Assembly (NCBI GenBank): GCA_041391725.1
Contig: JAWKNL010000011.1
Span: 1-64,000, forward strand
Direction of reading: 5' to 3'
Length of the DNA: 64,000 bases
Source of the DNA: JAGQVA01 sp041391725
Lineage (GTDB): Bacteria; Bacteroidota; Bacteroidia; J057
Shown: positions 26,909 to 35,777 of the stretch, piece after piece
How the letters are laid out: the number at the start of each line of letters is the position of its first letter
Numbering within the stretch: the stretch's first letter is position 1
The notes under the pieces: generated by a model
The model's input: the letters and a program-made list of their open reading frames with translations, nothing else
What the model was told of the DNA's origin: nothing
The model's database searches: none
Program-made: the position numbers and the translations under genes

Positions 26909-28999
26909 CTAGCCGAGAAATAAAGTGATCGATGTTTCATTCCCTATTTTAAACCCGGGTAACAGCGATTGTCGCCTCACCCGTCCGGTTCCTCGTAATG
27001 TAACTTTGACCCCCATACGTTCGAGAAGTACCATCGCATCGCGGCTGGTCATACCTCTTACATTGGGAATCCTAAGATTTTCTTTGTCATTGGCAATGGG
27101 TGTCAGATTGACCTGATGCCCGTTGGATTCTGCCTTTACCCATTCGTCCTGCGGAGGATTGCTGGTATTGACCCCAAACTCGGGAAATACCTGGCGCACA
27201 CTCTGGGTAAACATAATCTGATTGGCAGGTTTACGGGTGGGCCGGGGGTCCTCATTTCTGGGAATTTTGGACAACCGGATATCCATAGCATAAATTTCTT
27301 CGGCGATCTCTCTGAATATAGGTGCAGCAACTGTACCACCTGATGCGTAGCCGCCTTCAGGCTCATCCACCATAATATAAAGCGTATATCGGGGCTGGTC
27401 AGCGGGAAAAAATCCACCAAAAGATGCCCGGTATTTTTTCACATATTGCCCGTTTTGAATCTTTCGGGCGGTTCCGGTTTTGCCTGCGACCTCAAAAGGC
27501 ATATTTCTGAAGGCGGGCTGTGCCGTACCATAATCCACAACGGCTTTCATCAGTTCGCGGATTTTAATTGCGGCTTCCGGGGTACACATTTGCGGATTCA
27601 CTACCACGGGAGCATAGGACTGCACAATCCGTGAGTTATCCCTCACCTCTTTCACAATCCAGGGTTTCATCAGTTTCCCCTGATTGGCGACACCATTGTA
27701 GAAAGTAGCCATCTGAAGCGGAGTAACCTGAATGGAATAACCGTAAGACAGGGAAGGCAGTGTGGCAATAGTCCAGTCTTTACTATCGGGTGTGATGATG
27801 AATGGCTGAGGTTCACCGGAAAGCTGAAAATCGCAGGTCTGGAAAAACCCGAAGTTTTTCAAGTGCTCCATATATCTTTCTGGATTCGCGCCAAAGTGTT
27901 CATTCACAGAAATAGACATCCCGACGTTGGAGGAGTGGGCAAACACTTTTTCAAACTCAATTTCCCCCCAGGCATGGCCATTGTCAGTAATCTCCTTATC
28001 ATCAAACATGATGGAGCCGTTACCTGTGTCAATGGTATCACACACATCAATGAGATTATCTTCCAGCATAGCCAGTGCAGAAGCCGTCTTAAAAGTAGAA
28101 CCAGGCTCTGTCTGGGTAGCAATCCCGTAATTGAAATTCTCAGGATAATTGGCCAGTGCTCTGACTTTACCGGTTTCTACTTCAATCAGAATAGCAGTTC
28201 CGTATTTTGCCTGATGTTTTTCAACACCTTTTTTCAGCGCATTTTCCACCACATCCTGCATATCAACGTCAAGTGTGGTTACGACATCCAGCCCGTCATA
28301 GGAGCCGTCATCGCCATATTCATCCAACGGGACATAAGAATCGCCCACGACTTTTTGGGCTAGTATGTAACCATCTCTCCCTCTGAGTTCGCGGTTGAAT
28401 GAATATTCTATCCCCCTGATCCCCAGGGTATCGTCAACCAGCCTGCCAAGTGTAATGCGGGCCAGTTCACCCATGGGGTAAAAACGTTCGTTATTGAATT
28501 TTTCTACTACCAGCCCGCCCTGATAACGGCCCATATTGAGGATAGGCCATTTTTTAACCATTTCGAGCTCCTTAAAATTGAGTTTTTTACGGGTGAGGTA
28601 AACGTGTTTATCTCCCCGTGTCATGGCATCCCGCACTTTGTGATAATACATAAGTGTGTCTCCTTCCTGGTCGCCAAAATGGTTGGAAAGAAGCGTTGCA
28701 AGCTGCATCAGCGAATCATTGAAGCTGAGCCAGGTTGCCGTATCAATAATGGAAGGGTCAAGTGCAATCTTGTAGAAGGGCAGACTGGTTGCCATGATTG
28801 TACCATCTTCGGAGACGATATTTCCCCGGTCGGCGACCATTTTTTTGAAAAATACCTGATCTTCGATTTCCTTCTGTACCCAGGTACTTTTATTCCACTG
28901 AATGGCAACAACGCGCAGGACAATCACCCCGCCAAACAGGAGGAAGAATGCGAAGAGAGTATAAACCCGTAACAATATTTGATTCGAAACGCTTTTCAT
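26909..28999 (-). CDS. ftsI: Penicillin-binding protein FtsI-type transpeptidase with C-terminal PASTA domain
   Basis: A 696-residue class B PBP. An N-terminal membrane anchor (FAFFLLFGGVIVLRVVAI) and a pedestal domain with VADRGNIVSEDG lead to a transpeptidase domain with STFK (active-site Ser 301), SSN (356-358) and KTGT (507-510). A single PASTA-like domain forms the last 55 residues (IPNVRGMTSRDAMVLLERM). It cross-links septal peptidoglycan with FtsW. The PASTA tail is common in Bacteroidota FtsI but absent from E. coli. ftsL lies 118 bp upstream. Confidence 0.95.
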   Translation of the reverse strand: MKSVSNQILLRVYTLFAFFLLFGGVIVLRVVAIQWNKSTWVQKEIEDQVFFKKMVADRGNIVSEDGTIMATSLPFYKIALDPSIIDTATWLSFNDSLMQLATLLSNHFGDQEGDTLMYYHKVRDAMTRGDKHVYLTRKKLNFKELEMVKKWPILNMGRYQGGLVVEKFNNERFYPMGELARITLGRLVDDTLGIRGIEYSFNRELRGRDGYILAQKVVGDSYVPLDEYGDDGSYDGLDVVTTLDVDMQDVVENALKKGVEKHQAKYGTAILIEVETGKVRALANYPENFNYGIATQTEPGSTFKTASALAMLEDNLIDVCDTIDTGNGSIMFDDKEITDNGHAWGEIEFEKVFAHSSNVGMSISVNEHFGANPERYMEHLKNFGFFQTCDFQLSGEPQPFIITPDSKDWTIATLPSLSYGYSIQVTPLQMATFYNGVANQGKLMKPWIVKEVRDNSRIVQSYAPVVVNPQMCTPEAAIKIRELMKAVVDYGTAQPAFRNMPFEVAGKTGTARKIQNGQYVKKYRASFGGFFPADQPRYTLYIMVDEPEGGYASGGTVAAPIFREIAEEIYAMDIRLSKIPRNEDPRPTRKPANQIMFTQSVRQVFPEFGVNTSNPPQDEWVKAESNGHQVNLTPIANDKENLRIPNVRGMTSRDAMVLLERMGVKVTLRGTGRVRRQSLLPGFKIGNETSITLFLG

Positions 29000-29117
29000 T
29001 TTCCGGGCAATGAGGTATTTCGTGATTAATTTTTAACTCAGAGTACAATGCCAACGGGCGTATGTCAGGGAACAGAGCAACAAAAAGGCGAATGGATTAA
29101 GAGTCGGGCTCCGGGTA

Positions 29118-29465
29118 TTAGTGATAAGTATCAATAATCTTGAAGGCGGGTTCGTCGAGCGTACGAAGGCCAATGGTATCCACAATCTGCTGGATTTCCG
29201 ATAGGCGGGTACCTGCGCTGAGGGTAGATTCTTTGAGAAGGTAATTGGATTTCAGTCGTTTGACTTCCTGTTGGTAGGATTCCATCTTCTTGACCTGCCG
29301 CTCTGCGTGGTGCGAGTTCCAGATATATACCAGACCAATCGCGGCAAGGAAAAGCATGAACTTAATATAATCATCCACTACGACCAGAGACAGTCCTTTC
29401 CGGCCTTTTGAGCCAGATTTTCCACTTTTCTGCAAGGGTAAACGATATTTACTAAGAATCTTCAC
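29118..29465 (-). CDS. ftsL: FtsL-like divisome protein
   Basis: A 115-residue bitopic protein: basic cytoplasmic N-terminus (SGSKGRKGLS), a membrane helix at about residues 33-50 (YIKFMLFLAAIGLVYIW) and a periplasmic coiled coil (HAERQVKKMESYQQEVKRLK). FtsL is poorly conserved, so topology and its place between rsmH and ftsI are the basis for the name. It stabilises FtsI/FtsW with FtsQ. Confidence 0.85.
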   Translation of the reverse strand: MKILSKYRLPLQKSGKSGSKGRKGLSLVVVDDYIKFMLFLAAIGLVYIWNSHHAERQVKKMESYQQEVKRLKSNYLLKESTLSAGTRLSEIQQIVDTIGLRTLDEPAFKIIDTYH

Positions 29466-29498
29466 TTTATTGCTGCGTTTGATATTGTATGTTTGTTG

Positions 29499-30407
29499 TC
29501 AATTATTCTCAATTTTTTCTACGGCTCTGAGTCTTGCACTTCTTGCGCGGGAATTTTGATTTATCTCCGCTTCACTTGCCTGGATGGCACTCCGGGTAAT
29601 CTTATTCCAGGGAGAAATCAGCCTTCCGTAAAAATCTTTTTCCTCTACTCCATTTAGATTTCCCGACCTGAAAAAATTTTTCACCATGCGGTCTTCCAGT
29701 GAGTGATAAGCAATTACTACCATTCTTCCTCCCGGTTTCAGCAGCCCGACAGATGCCAGCAGCAGCGATTCGAGGGCCTCCATTTCTCCATTCACCACAA
29801 TCCGCAGTGCCTGATAAACCTGAGCCAGATATTTCGACCTTCTGGGTGCAGGGATACAGCTTTCGATGGCGATTTCAAACTGTTGGGTGGTTACCAGTGG
29901 TGCTTTTTTCCTCGCATCACAGATAATCCGGGCCAGTTTGCGGCTGTTGGGAACTTCCCCGTACCGGAAAAAAATTTCGGCAAGGGCGCCTTCTTCCGAT
30001 TCATTCAGTAGTGAGGCGGCTGTTGTCTGCTGGGAAATATCCATACGCATATCCAGCGGCGCATCAAACCGGAAGCTGAACCCCCTTTCTGCAGTATCGA
30101 TCTGATGGGAAGATATTCCCAAATCAGCGAGAATACCATCTACAGGGCCAATACCTGCGTTACTCAAAACCTCTTCAATGAACTTAAAATCTGAGGCAAA
30201 GAACTTCAGCCGCTGATCTGTCACCACTTCCTTTGCCGCATCTTTATCTCTGTCAAAGGCAATTAACTGCCCGTTTTTATCCAATCTTTTCAGAATCTCT
30301 GCCGAATGACCACCTCCCCCATGCGTTACATCCACATAAGTGCCGCCGGGTTTGATGGAGAGGAGGTCTATTGACTCCTGCAACAACACCGGGACGTGGT
30401 AACTCAT
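29499..30407 (-). CDS. rsmH: 16S rRNA (cytosine-1402-N4)-methyltransferase RsmH
   Basis: A 302-residue methyltransferase. The SAM-binding motif DVTHGGGGHSAEIL (about 26-39), the DGILADLGISSHQID and DMRMD motifs, and the C-terminal IAYHSLEDRMVKNFF are all diagnostic. It methylates C1402 in the ribosomal P site. It overlaps mraZ by 4 bp (ATGA), as is usual. Confidence 0.96.
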   Translation of the reverse strand: MSYHVPVLLQESIDLLSIKPGGTYVDVTHGGGGHSAEILKRLDKNGQLIAFDRDKDAAKEVVTDQRLKFFASDFKFIEEVLSNAGIGPVDGILADLGISSHQIDTAERGFSFRFDAPLDMRMDISQQTTAASLLNESEEGALAEIFFRYGEVPNSRKLARIICDARKKAPLVTTQQFEIAIESCIPAPRRSKYLAQVYQALRIVVNGEMEALESLLLASVGLLKPGGRMVVIAYHSLEDRMVKNFFRSGNLNGVEEKDFYGRLISPWNKITRSAIQASEAEINQNSRARSARLRAVEKIENN

Positions 30408-30874
30408 TCGTCGTCCCCTCCTCCGGCCATTACCTCTTCAGCCAGCGACTCAAAATCAAACCCCGGTTCATCCAGCCATCCCTCATATGTGGTCTGATCC
30501 CAGATTTCCACTTTATCAATCTGTGCAACCAGCACAATGTCCTTGGCTATACCCGCAAATTCCATCAGGCGTTTGGGGAGCAATACCCGCGCACTTCCAT
30601 CAAGTGTAAGCTGGGTCGCACCATTGAGAAACATCCGGGTGAAAGCCCGGTTTTTCTTCACATACTGGTTGCGCGACTGCAAACGCTCCAATTCTTTCTC
30701 CCACACCTGAACCGGATACAATACCAGACACTTATCCAGTCCGCGGTTGATTACAAAGTCCGACTGCTGATCCTCAGGCAATTGCTTACGAAGACCCGCA
30801 GGCAAAAGGAATCTGCCCTTGTCGTCCAGTTTGCAATTGTATTCGCCGATGAGTGAGGTCATACTTATGGACAC
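30404..30874 (-). CDS. mraZ: Transcriptional regulator MraZ
   Basis: A 156-residue protein with two AbrB-like halves: LIGEYNCKLDDKGRFLLPAG (first DxKGR motif) and TQLTLDGSARVLLPKRLMEF (second half, with S-A-R replacing the usual K-G-R). MraZ forms rings that bind direct repeats upstream of the dcw operon and repress it. Three such repeats lie 31-56 bp before its start, strongly supporting autoregulation. It is the first gene of the operon. The C-terminal acidic tail (MAGGGDDE) is not part of the core fold. Confidence 0.95.
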   Translation of the reverse strand: MSISMTSLIGEYNCKLDDKGRFLLPAGLRKQLPEDQQSDFVINRGLDKCLVLYPVQVWEKELERLQSRNQYVKKNRAFTRMFLNGATQLTLDGSARVLLPKRLMEFAGIAKDIVLVAQIDKVEIWDQTTYEGWLDEPGFDFESLAEEVMAGGGDDE

Positions 30875-30904
30875 TAAATCAATTATGTAAAACTATAAAA
30901 AACT

Positions 30905-30930
30905 TCCCACAATTTCCCACTTTTTCCCAC
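30905..30930 (-). promoter_or_regulatory. MraZ operator: three phased GTGGGA boxes
   Basis: On the minus strand GTGGGA occurs at 30930, 30920 and 30910, exactly 10 bp apart, 31-56 bp before the mraZ start. MraZ proteins are known to bind TGGGN direct repeats separated by five bases, so this matches both motif and spacing. A weaker fourth box (GTGGAA) lies at about 30952, off phase by 2 bp. Downstream, TAGTTTTA at about 30890 resembles a Bacteroidota -7 element with one mismatch. Confidence 0.85.
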
Positions 30931-31074
30931 GATTTCTATACTATTTTTCCACAATTTGTCACACTCGCTTACAGTATTAGCGAAATACATAGCAATGCTA
31001 ATAAATTTAGACAATAAATCCAAATTTTTTCCGTATATGATAAAAAAATAAGCAAAAACCCTCTTATTTCCCGA

Positions 31075-31128
31075 GGGGAAAAAGTGGTAATAACTGGGTA
31101 AGAGTGGGAAAGTTTGGAGAAAATGGGA
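31075..31128 (+). promoter_or_regulatory. Second phased TGG(G) array in opposite orientation
   Basis: On the plus strand TGG begins at 31085, 31095, 31105, 31115 and 31124, nearly perfectly 10 bp apart, with GGGGA at 31075 in phase. Two of the boxes are the full TGGGA form (31105 and 31124). It lies about 150-210 bp upstream of mraZ and just past the end of the convergent FG-GAP gene, so it controls nothing on its own strand. It may be a distal MraZ site. Confidence 0.55.
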
Positions 31129-31137
31129 AGGCCGGCG

Positions 31138-33129
31138 CTACTTATCGGTACTTTTTATGCGAATTTGCTTGACTTCATTCAATAGCGACTGGTTGACCGA
31201 GCCGGAGGTGATGTGTGCCGAATTGCCGAACCCCTTACGGGCAATTTCATTCATCTGGTCGATTTTAAACCCCGGCAATTTTCCAAAGTAAAATACACTA
31301 AGTGGAATTTCCTGTGAAGGCAGCTTTTCCAGCGGTTTGTCTAATACCTGCTGCTCGAAACCTCCGTCTGTAGCAAAAATAATCCGGTTATTGCCGCCTT
31401 CAATAAAGTGCAGCCGGGCAATCTCGTAGGCAAGTTCGACCGCCCTGACGGGGCGTGTTTCTCCCGAACTTACAAGCTGGTTGATGGTAGTGGCAATTTT
31501 TTCCTGCTCCGAAGCTGGCACTCCGCTCAGTTCGACCGCAGGTTTTCCGGAATAAGTGATAACCGAAATTTTATCCTCCGGACGCATATAGGCCAGCAGT
31601 TCTGTAAATGCCTGCTGCAGCAACGGCAACCCTGTAGGTTTGCGCATGGAAGCTGATACGTCGAGCAAAAAAACCAGGTTGTTGGGGGCATATCCCGAAA
31701 GGTCGTAGGTGCTGTCCACCCGGGCCGAGTCCTCAGCGGTACGGGCGCCTTTGTACAGCATCGCGCTGTCTTCCGCCGAAAATGTACCAGCGCCTTCTGC
31801 CCACACGCCTCTGCGCATCAGCCGCTCGGGCCAGGCAGCCGGAAACAACATCCAGACTGCGCCTCTGCTGCCGCTGTCGTTTTGCCCACCGGCCAGCAGA
31901 TCGTTTCGCCCGTCTTCATTCAGGTCTCCGAGCGGACTGATGGAAAGTGCCCACTGATATTTTGCTTCAAAGATTCCTTCAAAATTCCGGGAAGTTTCGC
32001 TGATTTTGTGATTATCCAGCACAGTCCCGTCGCGTTTCATATACATGACATAAATGCCGCCTTTATCCTTGCCTCCATCGTCGTCACTATATGCGCTCAC
32101 GGCGAGATCAGGGATGGTGTCTCCGTTCATATCACCTACCAGCGCAAGCGAAGTCCCAAATCTGTCGTCGAGGTCAATATATCCGGAAAATCCATTGTGG
32201 TTGGAAATAATCTTCTGATGTTGTTTTACCGAACCCTCCGGGTTGAGAAACAAAATCCACACTGCCCCCTTATTAAAGCCTGCTTCATCGTCGAGCATCG
32301 CTCCTACAGCGAGATCAATGGTTCCGTCCTGATCCAGGTCTCCGAGGGACTCTACAGCAATTCCAAACTGGTCTCCCCGTGTGAGGTTGCCGGAAAATCC
32401 GCCGCTGCCGGTTTCTATAATGATATTTTTTTTGATGTTGCCGTTTTTGTCGGGAAACAGAATCCATACATTCCCTTTTCCTTTTTCGGGATCCATGGCA
32501 CAACCGACTGCCCATTCTTTTACCCCATCTCCATCCATGTCAGAAAGAAGGGCTATGTCAGAGCCAAACAACTGATCTTTAGGCAGTTGCCCCATGATGC
32601 CGGGAGTTCTTCCACTAAAAAAATAATGGTTTTTCACGGTTCCGTCTTTTTTAAGCAGAATCAGCCAGATGGCCCCATATTCTATTACACCCAGCCGGGC
32701 TTTGGGTTCTGTCACAAGTATATCGGGCACGCTGTCACCGTCCCAGTCGCCTGCCGGTTCGATTCTGGAGCCAAATCCGCCTCCGGGAGTAGGTGTTGCG
32801 GCAAATCCTTCCATTCCTCCGTAAATCTTCTGTTTCCGGAGGATTGTCCCTTCCTTTTCCATAAACAATATCCAGAGTGATCCTGCCCCATCACCCGGAG
32901 CAGAAGCGGCAATTTCGGTGGTGCCATTGCCATCGAGATCGCCAATGGCGGCGATTCCCCGCCCAAAGCCGGCTTCCGGAAGGGTCAAAACTTCCGTTAG
33001 TGAACCTGTTTCTTTGCTGAGCTTGATATATTCATAGAAAATCCGCCCTTCATTTTGGCCATACAACATGGTGGGTGCAGATATGGCGAGGCAGGAAAAG
33101 AGAGACAGAAGGAAGAGCAGGTAACGCAT
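31138..33129 (-). CDS. Secreted FG-GAP propeller protein with von Willebrand A domain
   Basis: Starting at 33129 (MRYLLFLLSLFSCLAIS) gives a signal peptide; the frame extends nine codons upstream. The first 400 residues hold about six FG-GAP/integrin-alpha-type repeats, each with a Ca-binding D-x-D-G-D-G-x-x-D loop (DLDGNGTTEIA, DWDGDSVPDI, DMDGDGVKEWA, DLDQDGTIDLA, DMNGDTIPDLA, DLNEDGRNDLL). The C-terminal 180 residues form a von Willebrand A domain with a MIDAS DVSASM motif and a later ATDGGFE loop. Such proteins bind ligands or metals at the cell surface. No sorting tail is seen. Its stop lies about 260 bp from mraZ. Confidence 0.85.
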   Translation of the reverse strand: MRYLLFLLSLFSCLAISAPTMLYGQNEGRIFYEYIKLSKETGSLTEVLTLPEAGFGRGIAAIGDLDGNGTTEIAASAPGDGAGSLWILFMEKEGTILRKQKIYGGMEGFAATPTPGGGFGSRIEPAGDWDGDSVPDILVTEPKARLGVIEYGAIWLILLKKDGTVKNHYFFSGRTPGIMGQLPKDQLFGSDIALLSDMDGDGVKEWAVGCAMDPEKGKGNVWILFPDKNGNIKKNIIIETGSGGFSGNLTRGDQFGIAVESLGDLDQDGTIDLAVGAMLDDEAGFNKGAVWILFLNPEGSVKQHQKIISNHNGFSGYIDLDDRFGTSLALVGDMNGDTIPDLAVSAYSDDDGGKDKGGIYVMYMKRDGTVLDNHKISETSRNFEGIFEAKYQWALSISPLGDLNEDGRNDLLAGGQNDSGSRGAVWMLFPAAWPERLMRRGVWAEGAGTFSAEDSAMLYKGARTAEDSARVDSTYDLSGYAPNNLVFLLDVSASMRKPTGLPLLQQAFTELLAYMRPEDKISVITYSGKPAVELSGVPASEQEKIATTINQLVSSGETRPVRAVELAYEIARLHFIEGGNNRIIFATDGGFEQQVLDKPLEKLPSQEIPLSVFYFGKLPGFKIDQMNEIARKGFGNSAHITSGSVNQSLLNEVKQIRIKSTDK

Positions 33130-33171
33130 GGTCTGGGATTTGGAAGCAAGATACACAGTAAGGGGACAAAG

Positions 33172-33199
33172 AAAAAGCAGGCTCTTGGGGAGCCTGCTT
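33172..33199 (-). terminator. Rho-independent terminator
   Basis: The minus strand reads AAGCAGGCTC, a 5-base loop, GAGCCTGCTT, then a T run. It follows the secreted-protein gene ending at 33247. A short (ACT) microsatellite lies next to it. Confidence 0.85.
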
Positions 33200-33246
33200 A
33201 CGAACTAACTACTACTACTACTCACAAAACGAATTCTTGATTGATC

Positions 33247-33852
33247 TTATTTAAGAGCGACCAGTTTTTCTATTGTGTCATTTTCACCATGGACACGGAA
33301 GATAACCTGATCGGTCGATGCTTTTTCCAGATTAAAGATACGGCCTGAGTTCTCATCAAGTTTCACGACATCAGAAAAAATCGTTTGCCGTCTGCTGTTA
33401 AGTACTTCAACAAAAACAGAGCCATCTTCTTCACCGGAAACATTCAATCTTACTCTTTTGGAGTTGGCAAAGGTTTGAACATCGGCTGCGAACACGGGAG
33501 CAGGTTTTTCTGCAACAGTAAGCGCCAGTTCCTCGATGCCATAATCACCGGCAACAATCACCGTGTAGTTGCCGTGAGGAGCCTGATTGAAGTTCAGCGG
33601 CTTCACGAATCCGGAGGTTTCTTTGATTCTCTCCCGGTATAATTCGTTTTTTTCCTCATCCACAACACGGATGTTCAGTGTTTGTGGGGTTGGCGAATTA
33701 TATACAAGGTGAAACAAATTCCCAACCGGGTTCGAAACAATGCTGATCTGAGCCTCGTTTAAAGACTTTGCATGATTATCGACGCTTTGGCCGTACATGC
33801 TGGTGATCAAAAGTGAGAAGGTTGCTAATCCTAAAAGCTTGATTTGGTTCAT
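33247..33852 (-). CDS. Secreted beta-rich protein of unknown function
   Basis: A 201-residue protein with a signal peptide (MNQIKLLGLATFSLLITSMY, cut near GQS). Two beta-sandwich-like halves are suggested by strands such as QTLNIRVVDEEKNELYRE and VRLNVSGEEDGSVFVEVLN. The first half resembles the strand pattern of T9SS sorting domains ('NPVGNLFHLVY', 'PHGNYTVIV'), but it is not at the C-terminus. No family is assigned. It is a single transcription unit with its own terminator and a 195-bp AT-rich leader. Confidence 0.65.
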   Translation of the reverse strand: MNQIKLLGLATFSLLITSMYGQSVDNHAKSLNEAQISIVSNPVGNLFHLVYNSPTPQTLNIRVVDEEKNELYRERIKETSGFVKPLNFNQAPHGNYTVIVAGDYGIEELALTVAEKPAPVFAADVQTFANSKRVRLNVSGEEDGSVFVEVLNSRRQTIFSDVVKLDENSGRIFNLEKASTDQVIFRVHGENDTIEKLVALK

Positions 33853-34047
33853 AATAGGTTGTTAAATAAAACATAAGTGCTTTAAAGATTTCACAACAAA
33901 CTTACTGCTTTTTTACAATTCTGCAAAATATTTTTAAAAATTGTTTAAGTTTTTTCAAAAATTTAACCCATTTATTAAAAAATTATAATTTCAATGAATC
34001 AGGTTTAAAATGGTACGCTGCTCATTTTCAATGCATTGTACGCGATC

Positions 34048-34686
34048 CTAAAATCTTCCCGCCCAGCGCGCCAAAACTTCTGCCACTCCGGGTTTCAACA
34101 AAAAAGTCAGGGCAATTCCGGCTATCGCTCCCCACAAATGCGCCGCATGGTTGATATTCATCTCTGATTTGCGGAACATATTCACCAGGCTATATATCAT
34201 AAACGCCAGCGCAACTATATAACCCGGCAGTTGCAATACCGGCCATTGCTCCGAAATAACCGGAAGCCCGAATTTCAGATACGGATTGCAGATAACTGTG
34301 CTCAATACCACGGCACTTATCGCGCCCGACGCACCCAGCGAACCCTCATAACCGGTATCCTTTCCATAACGAAACACCAGGTACAGGTTGCTCAGCAATA
34401 ATCCCAGCACATACAGCACCAGAAACTGCCAGTGCCCCAGCCTGTGCTCCAGGATAAAACTGAAAAAATAAAATGTTGCCATGTTCATCAGCAGGTGAAA
34501 ATAGTTGCCATGAACAAACCCGCTCGTAAAAACCCGCCAGTACTCGCGATAAATCAGCATGTCGTAGGGAACAAGCACATGCTTATCTCTGAAATTTTCA
34601 TCCAGCAACCCCCAGGCGCTCAGCCCGATCGTCACAATAAGTATGGTTAATGCTACAGGTGATTCCAGTATGTAGGAGATGGCCAT
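34048..34686 (-). CDS. Rhomboid-family intramembrane serine protease
   Basis: A 212-residue membrane protein with six hydrophobic helices. The catalytic Ser is in GASGAISA and the catalytic His in NHAAHLWGAIAG, the GxSG...H dyad of rhomboids. HGNYFHLLMNM matches the conserved HxxxHxxxN helix. It cuts transmembrane substrates within the inner membrane; the substrate is unknown. The neighbouring polyprenyl synthase is on the same strand, 94 bp upstream. Confidence 0.92.
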   Translation of the reverse strand: MAISYILESPVALTILIVTIGLSAWGLLDENFRDKHVLVPYDMLIYREYWRVFTSGFVHGNYFHLLMNMATFYFFSFILEHRLGHWQFLVLYVLGLLLSNLYLVFRYGKDTGYEGSLGASGAISAVVLSTVICNPYLKFGLPVISEQWPVLQLPGYIVALAFMIYSLVNMFRKSEMNINHAAHLWGAIAGIALTFLLKPGVAEVLARWAGRF

Positions 34687-34780
34687 GGTCTTTTCCGGTA
34701 TTTACTACGAATACCAAATAAACCAATTACAAAACCATTCAAAAATCAATATAACCCAAAATCTATCACCTGAAAGGGCA

Positions 34781-35746
34781 TCATATCTGCCGGCTGGCAA
34801 TCTCCTGCAGATAAGCGCGAAGCGGCTCAAAATCAGTCTTTTTCGCCAGTTCCTGTCCGAGCAGGGTTGCTTTGGAAAAATAGTTTTGGATTAATTCCTG
34901 CGTATGTGAGTGTATATTCAACTGCCGGAAAATCTGAAGCATCCGCTCTACTTTGTCATCGCTGTTGTCTGCAAGTAACCGACTGATTTCCTGCCGTTGG
35001 GTCTGATCGGCGAGTTCCTGCGCTTTGAGCAATAAATAAGTTTTTTTATTTTCAATGATATCTCCGCCTACCTGTTTGCCAAATCCTTCGGGAGGAAAGG
35101 CATCCATCAGGTCGTCCTGCAACTGAAATCCGATACCCAGGCTTTCACCGAAGGCGCAAAACTGCGCCACAATCTCATCACCGGCTCCGCCTGCAATAGC
35201 GCCCAGACTCATGCACCCGCCCAGCAGGGCGGCAGTTTTTTTCCGGATCATTTCCAGATATTCTGCGATGGTTGCCTCCTCCTGAAATGCCAGATCCATG
35301 TCTTCCATCTGCCCCTCACATACTTCAAGTGAGACCCGGGTATATTCTTTTATCAGAGCTGCAGCACGGGAAGGAAAATCACAGGTAACCATATCCATCG
35401 ACAAGGCCAAAAGGGCATCTCCGGAGAGAATAGCCGTATTTTCGTTCCACCGGATATGAACGGTCGGATTTCCCCTTCTCACGGGTGCCCGATCCATGAT
35501 ATCGTCATGTACCAGGGTAAAATTATGGAAAACCTCCACGGCTACCGCCAGATTCATGGCTCGCTGCGGATCATTACCAGATACTGCCTCATAAGCCAGC
35601 ATCGTGAGTATAGGCCGTATTCGTTTTCCCTTCAGTGAAAGGATATAACCCATAGGCTGGTACAGATTGGCGGGTCTGCGATGGTCAAGCCCGAGGTTTT
35701 CAATATGCTGCTCAACCGCAGCTTTCAGTTCCTTCGTATTTGTCAT
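34781..35746 (-). CDS. Trans-polyprenyl diphosphate synthase
   Basis: A prenyltransferase of about 321 residues. The first Asp-rich motif is VHDDIMDRAPVRRG and the second is QLQDDLMDAF; both bind Mg and the allylic substrate. The start at 35746 (MTNTKELKAAVEQ) agrees with the usual family N-terminus; the frame extends 7 codons further. It makes a chain of geranyl, farnesyl or longer prenyl diphosphate; the product length cannot be fixed from sequence alone. It lies 31 bp from an amidohydrolase gene on the same strand. Confidence 0.92.
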   Translation of the reverse strand: MTNTKELKAAVEQHIENLGLDHRRPANLYQPMGYILSLKGKRIRPILTMLAYEAVSGNDPQRAMNLAVAVEVFHNFTLVHDDIMDRAPVRRGNPTVHIRWNENTAILSGDALLALSMDMVTCDFPSRAAALIKEYTRVSLEVCEGQMEDMDLAFQEEATIAEYLEMIRKKTAALLGGCMSLGAIAGGAGDEIVAQFCAFGESLGIGFQLQDDLMDAFPPEGFGKQVGGDIIENKKTYLLLKAQELADQTQRQEISRLLADNSDDKVERMLQIFRQLNIHSHTQELIQNYFSKATLLGQELAKKTDFEPLRAYLQEIASRQI

Positions 35747-35777
35747 TCGGTTTGGGGTAAATAGCAAAACAAAATAA

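Noticed and set aside
30940..31060. Possible replication origin or DnaA boxes upstream of mraZ
   Set aside because: Only AT-rich sequence and weak inverted bases are seen; no TTATCCACA-type boxes.
31882..32880. 332-codon frame antisense to the FG-GAP protein
   Set aside because: No recognisable domain; opposite to a clear secreted protein.
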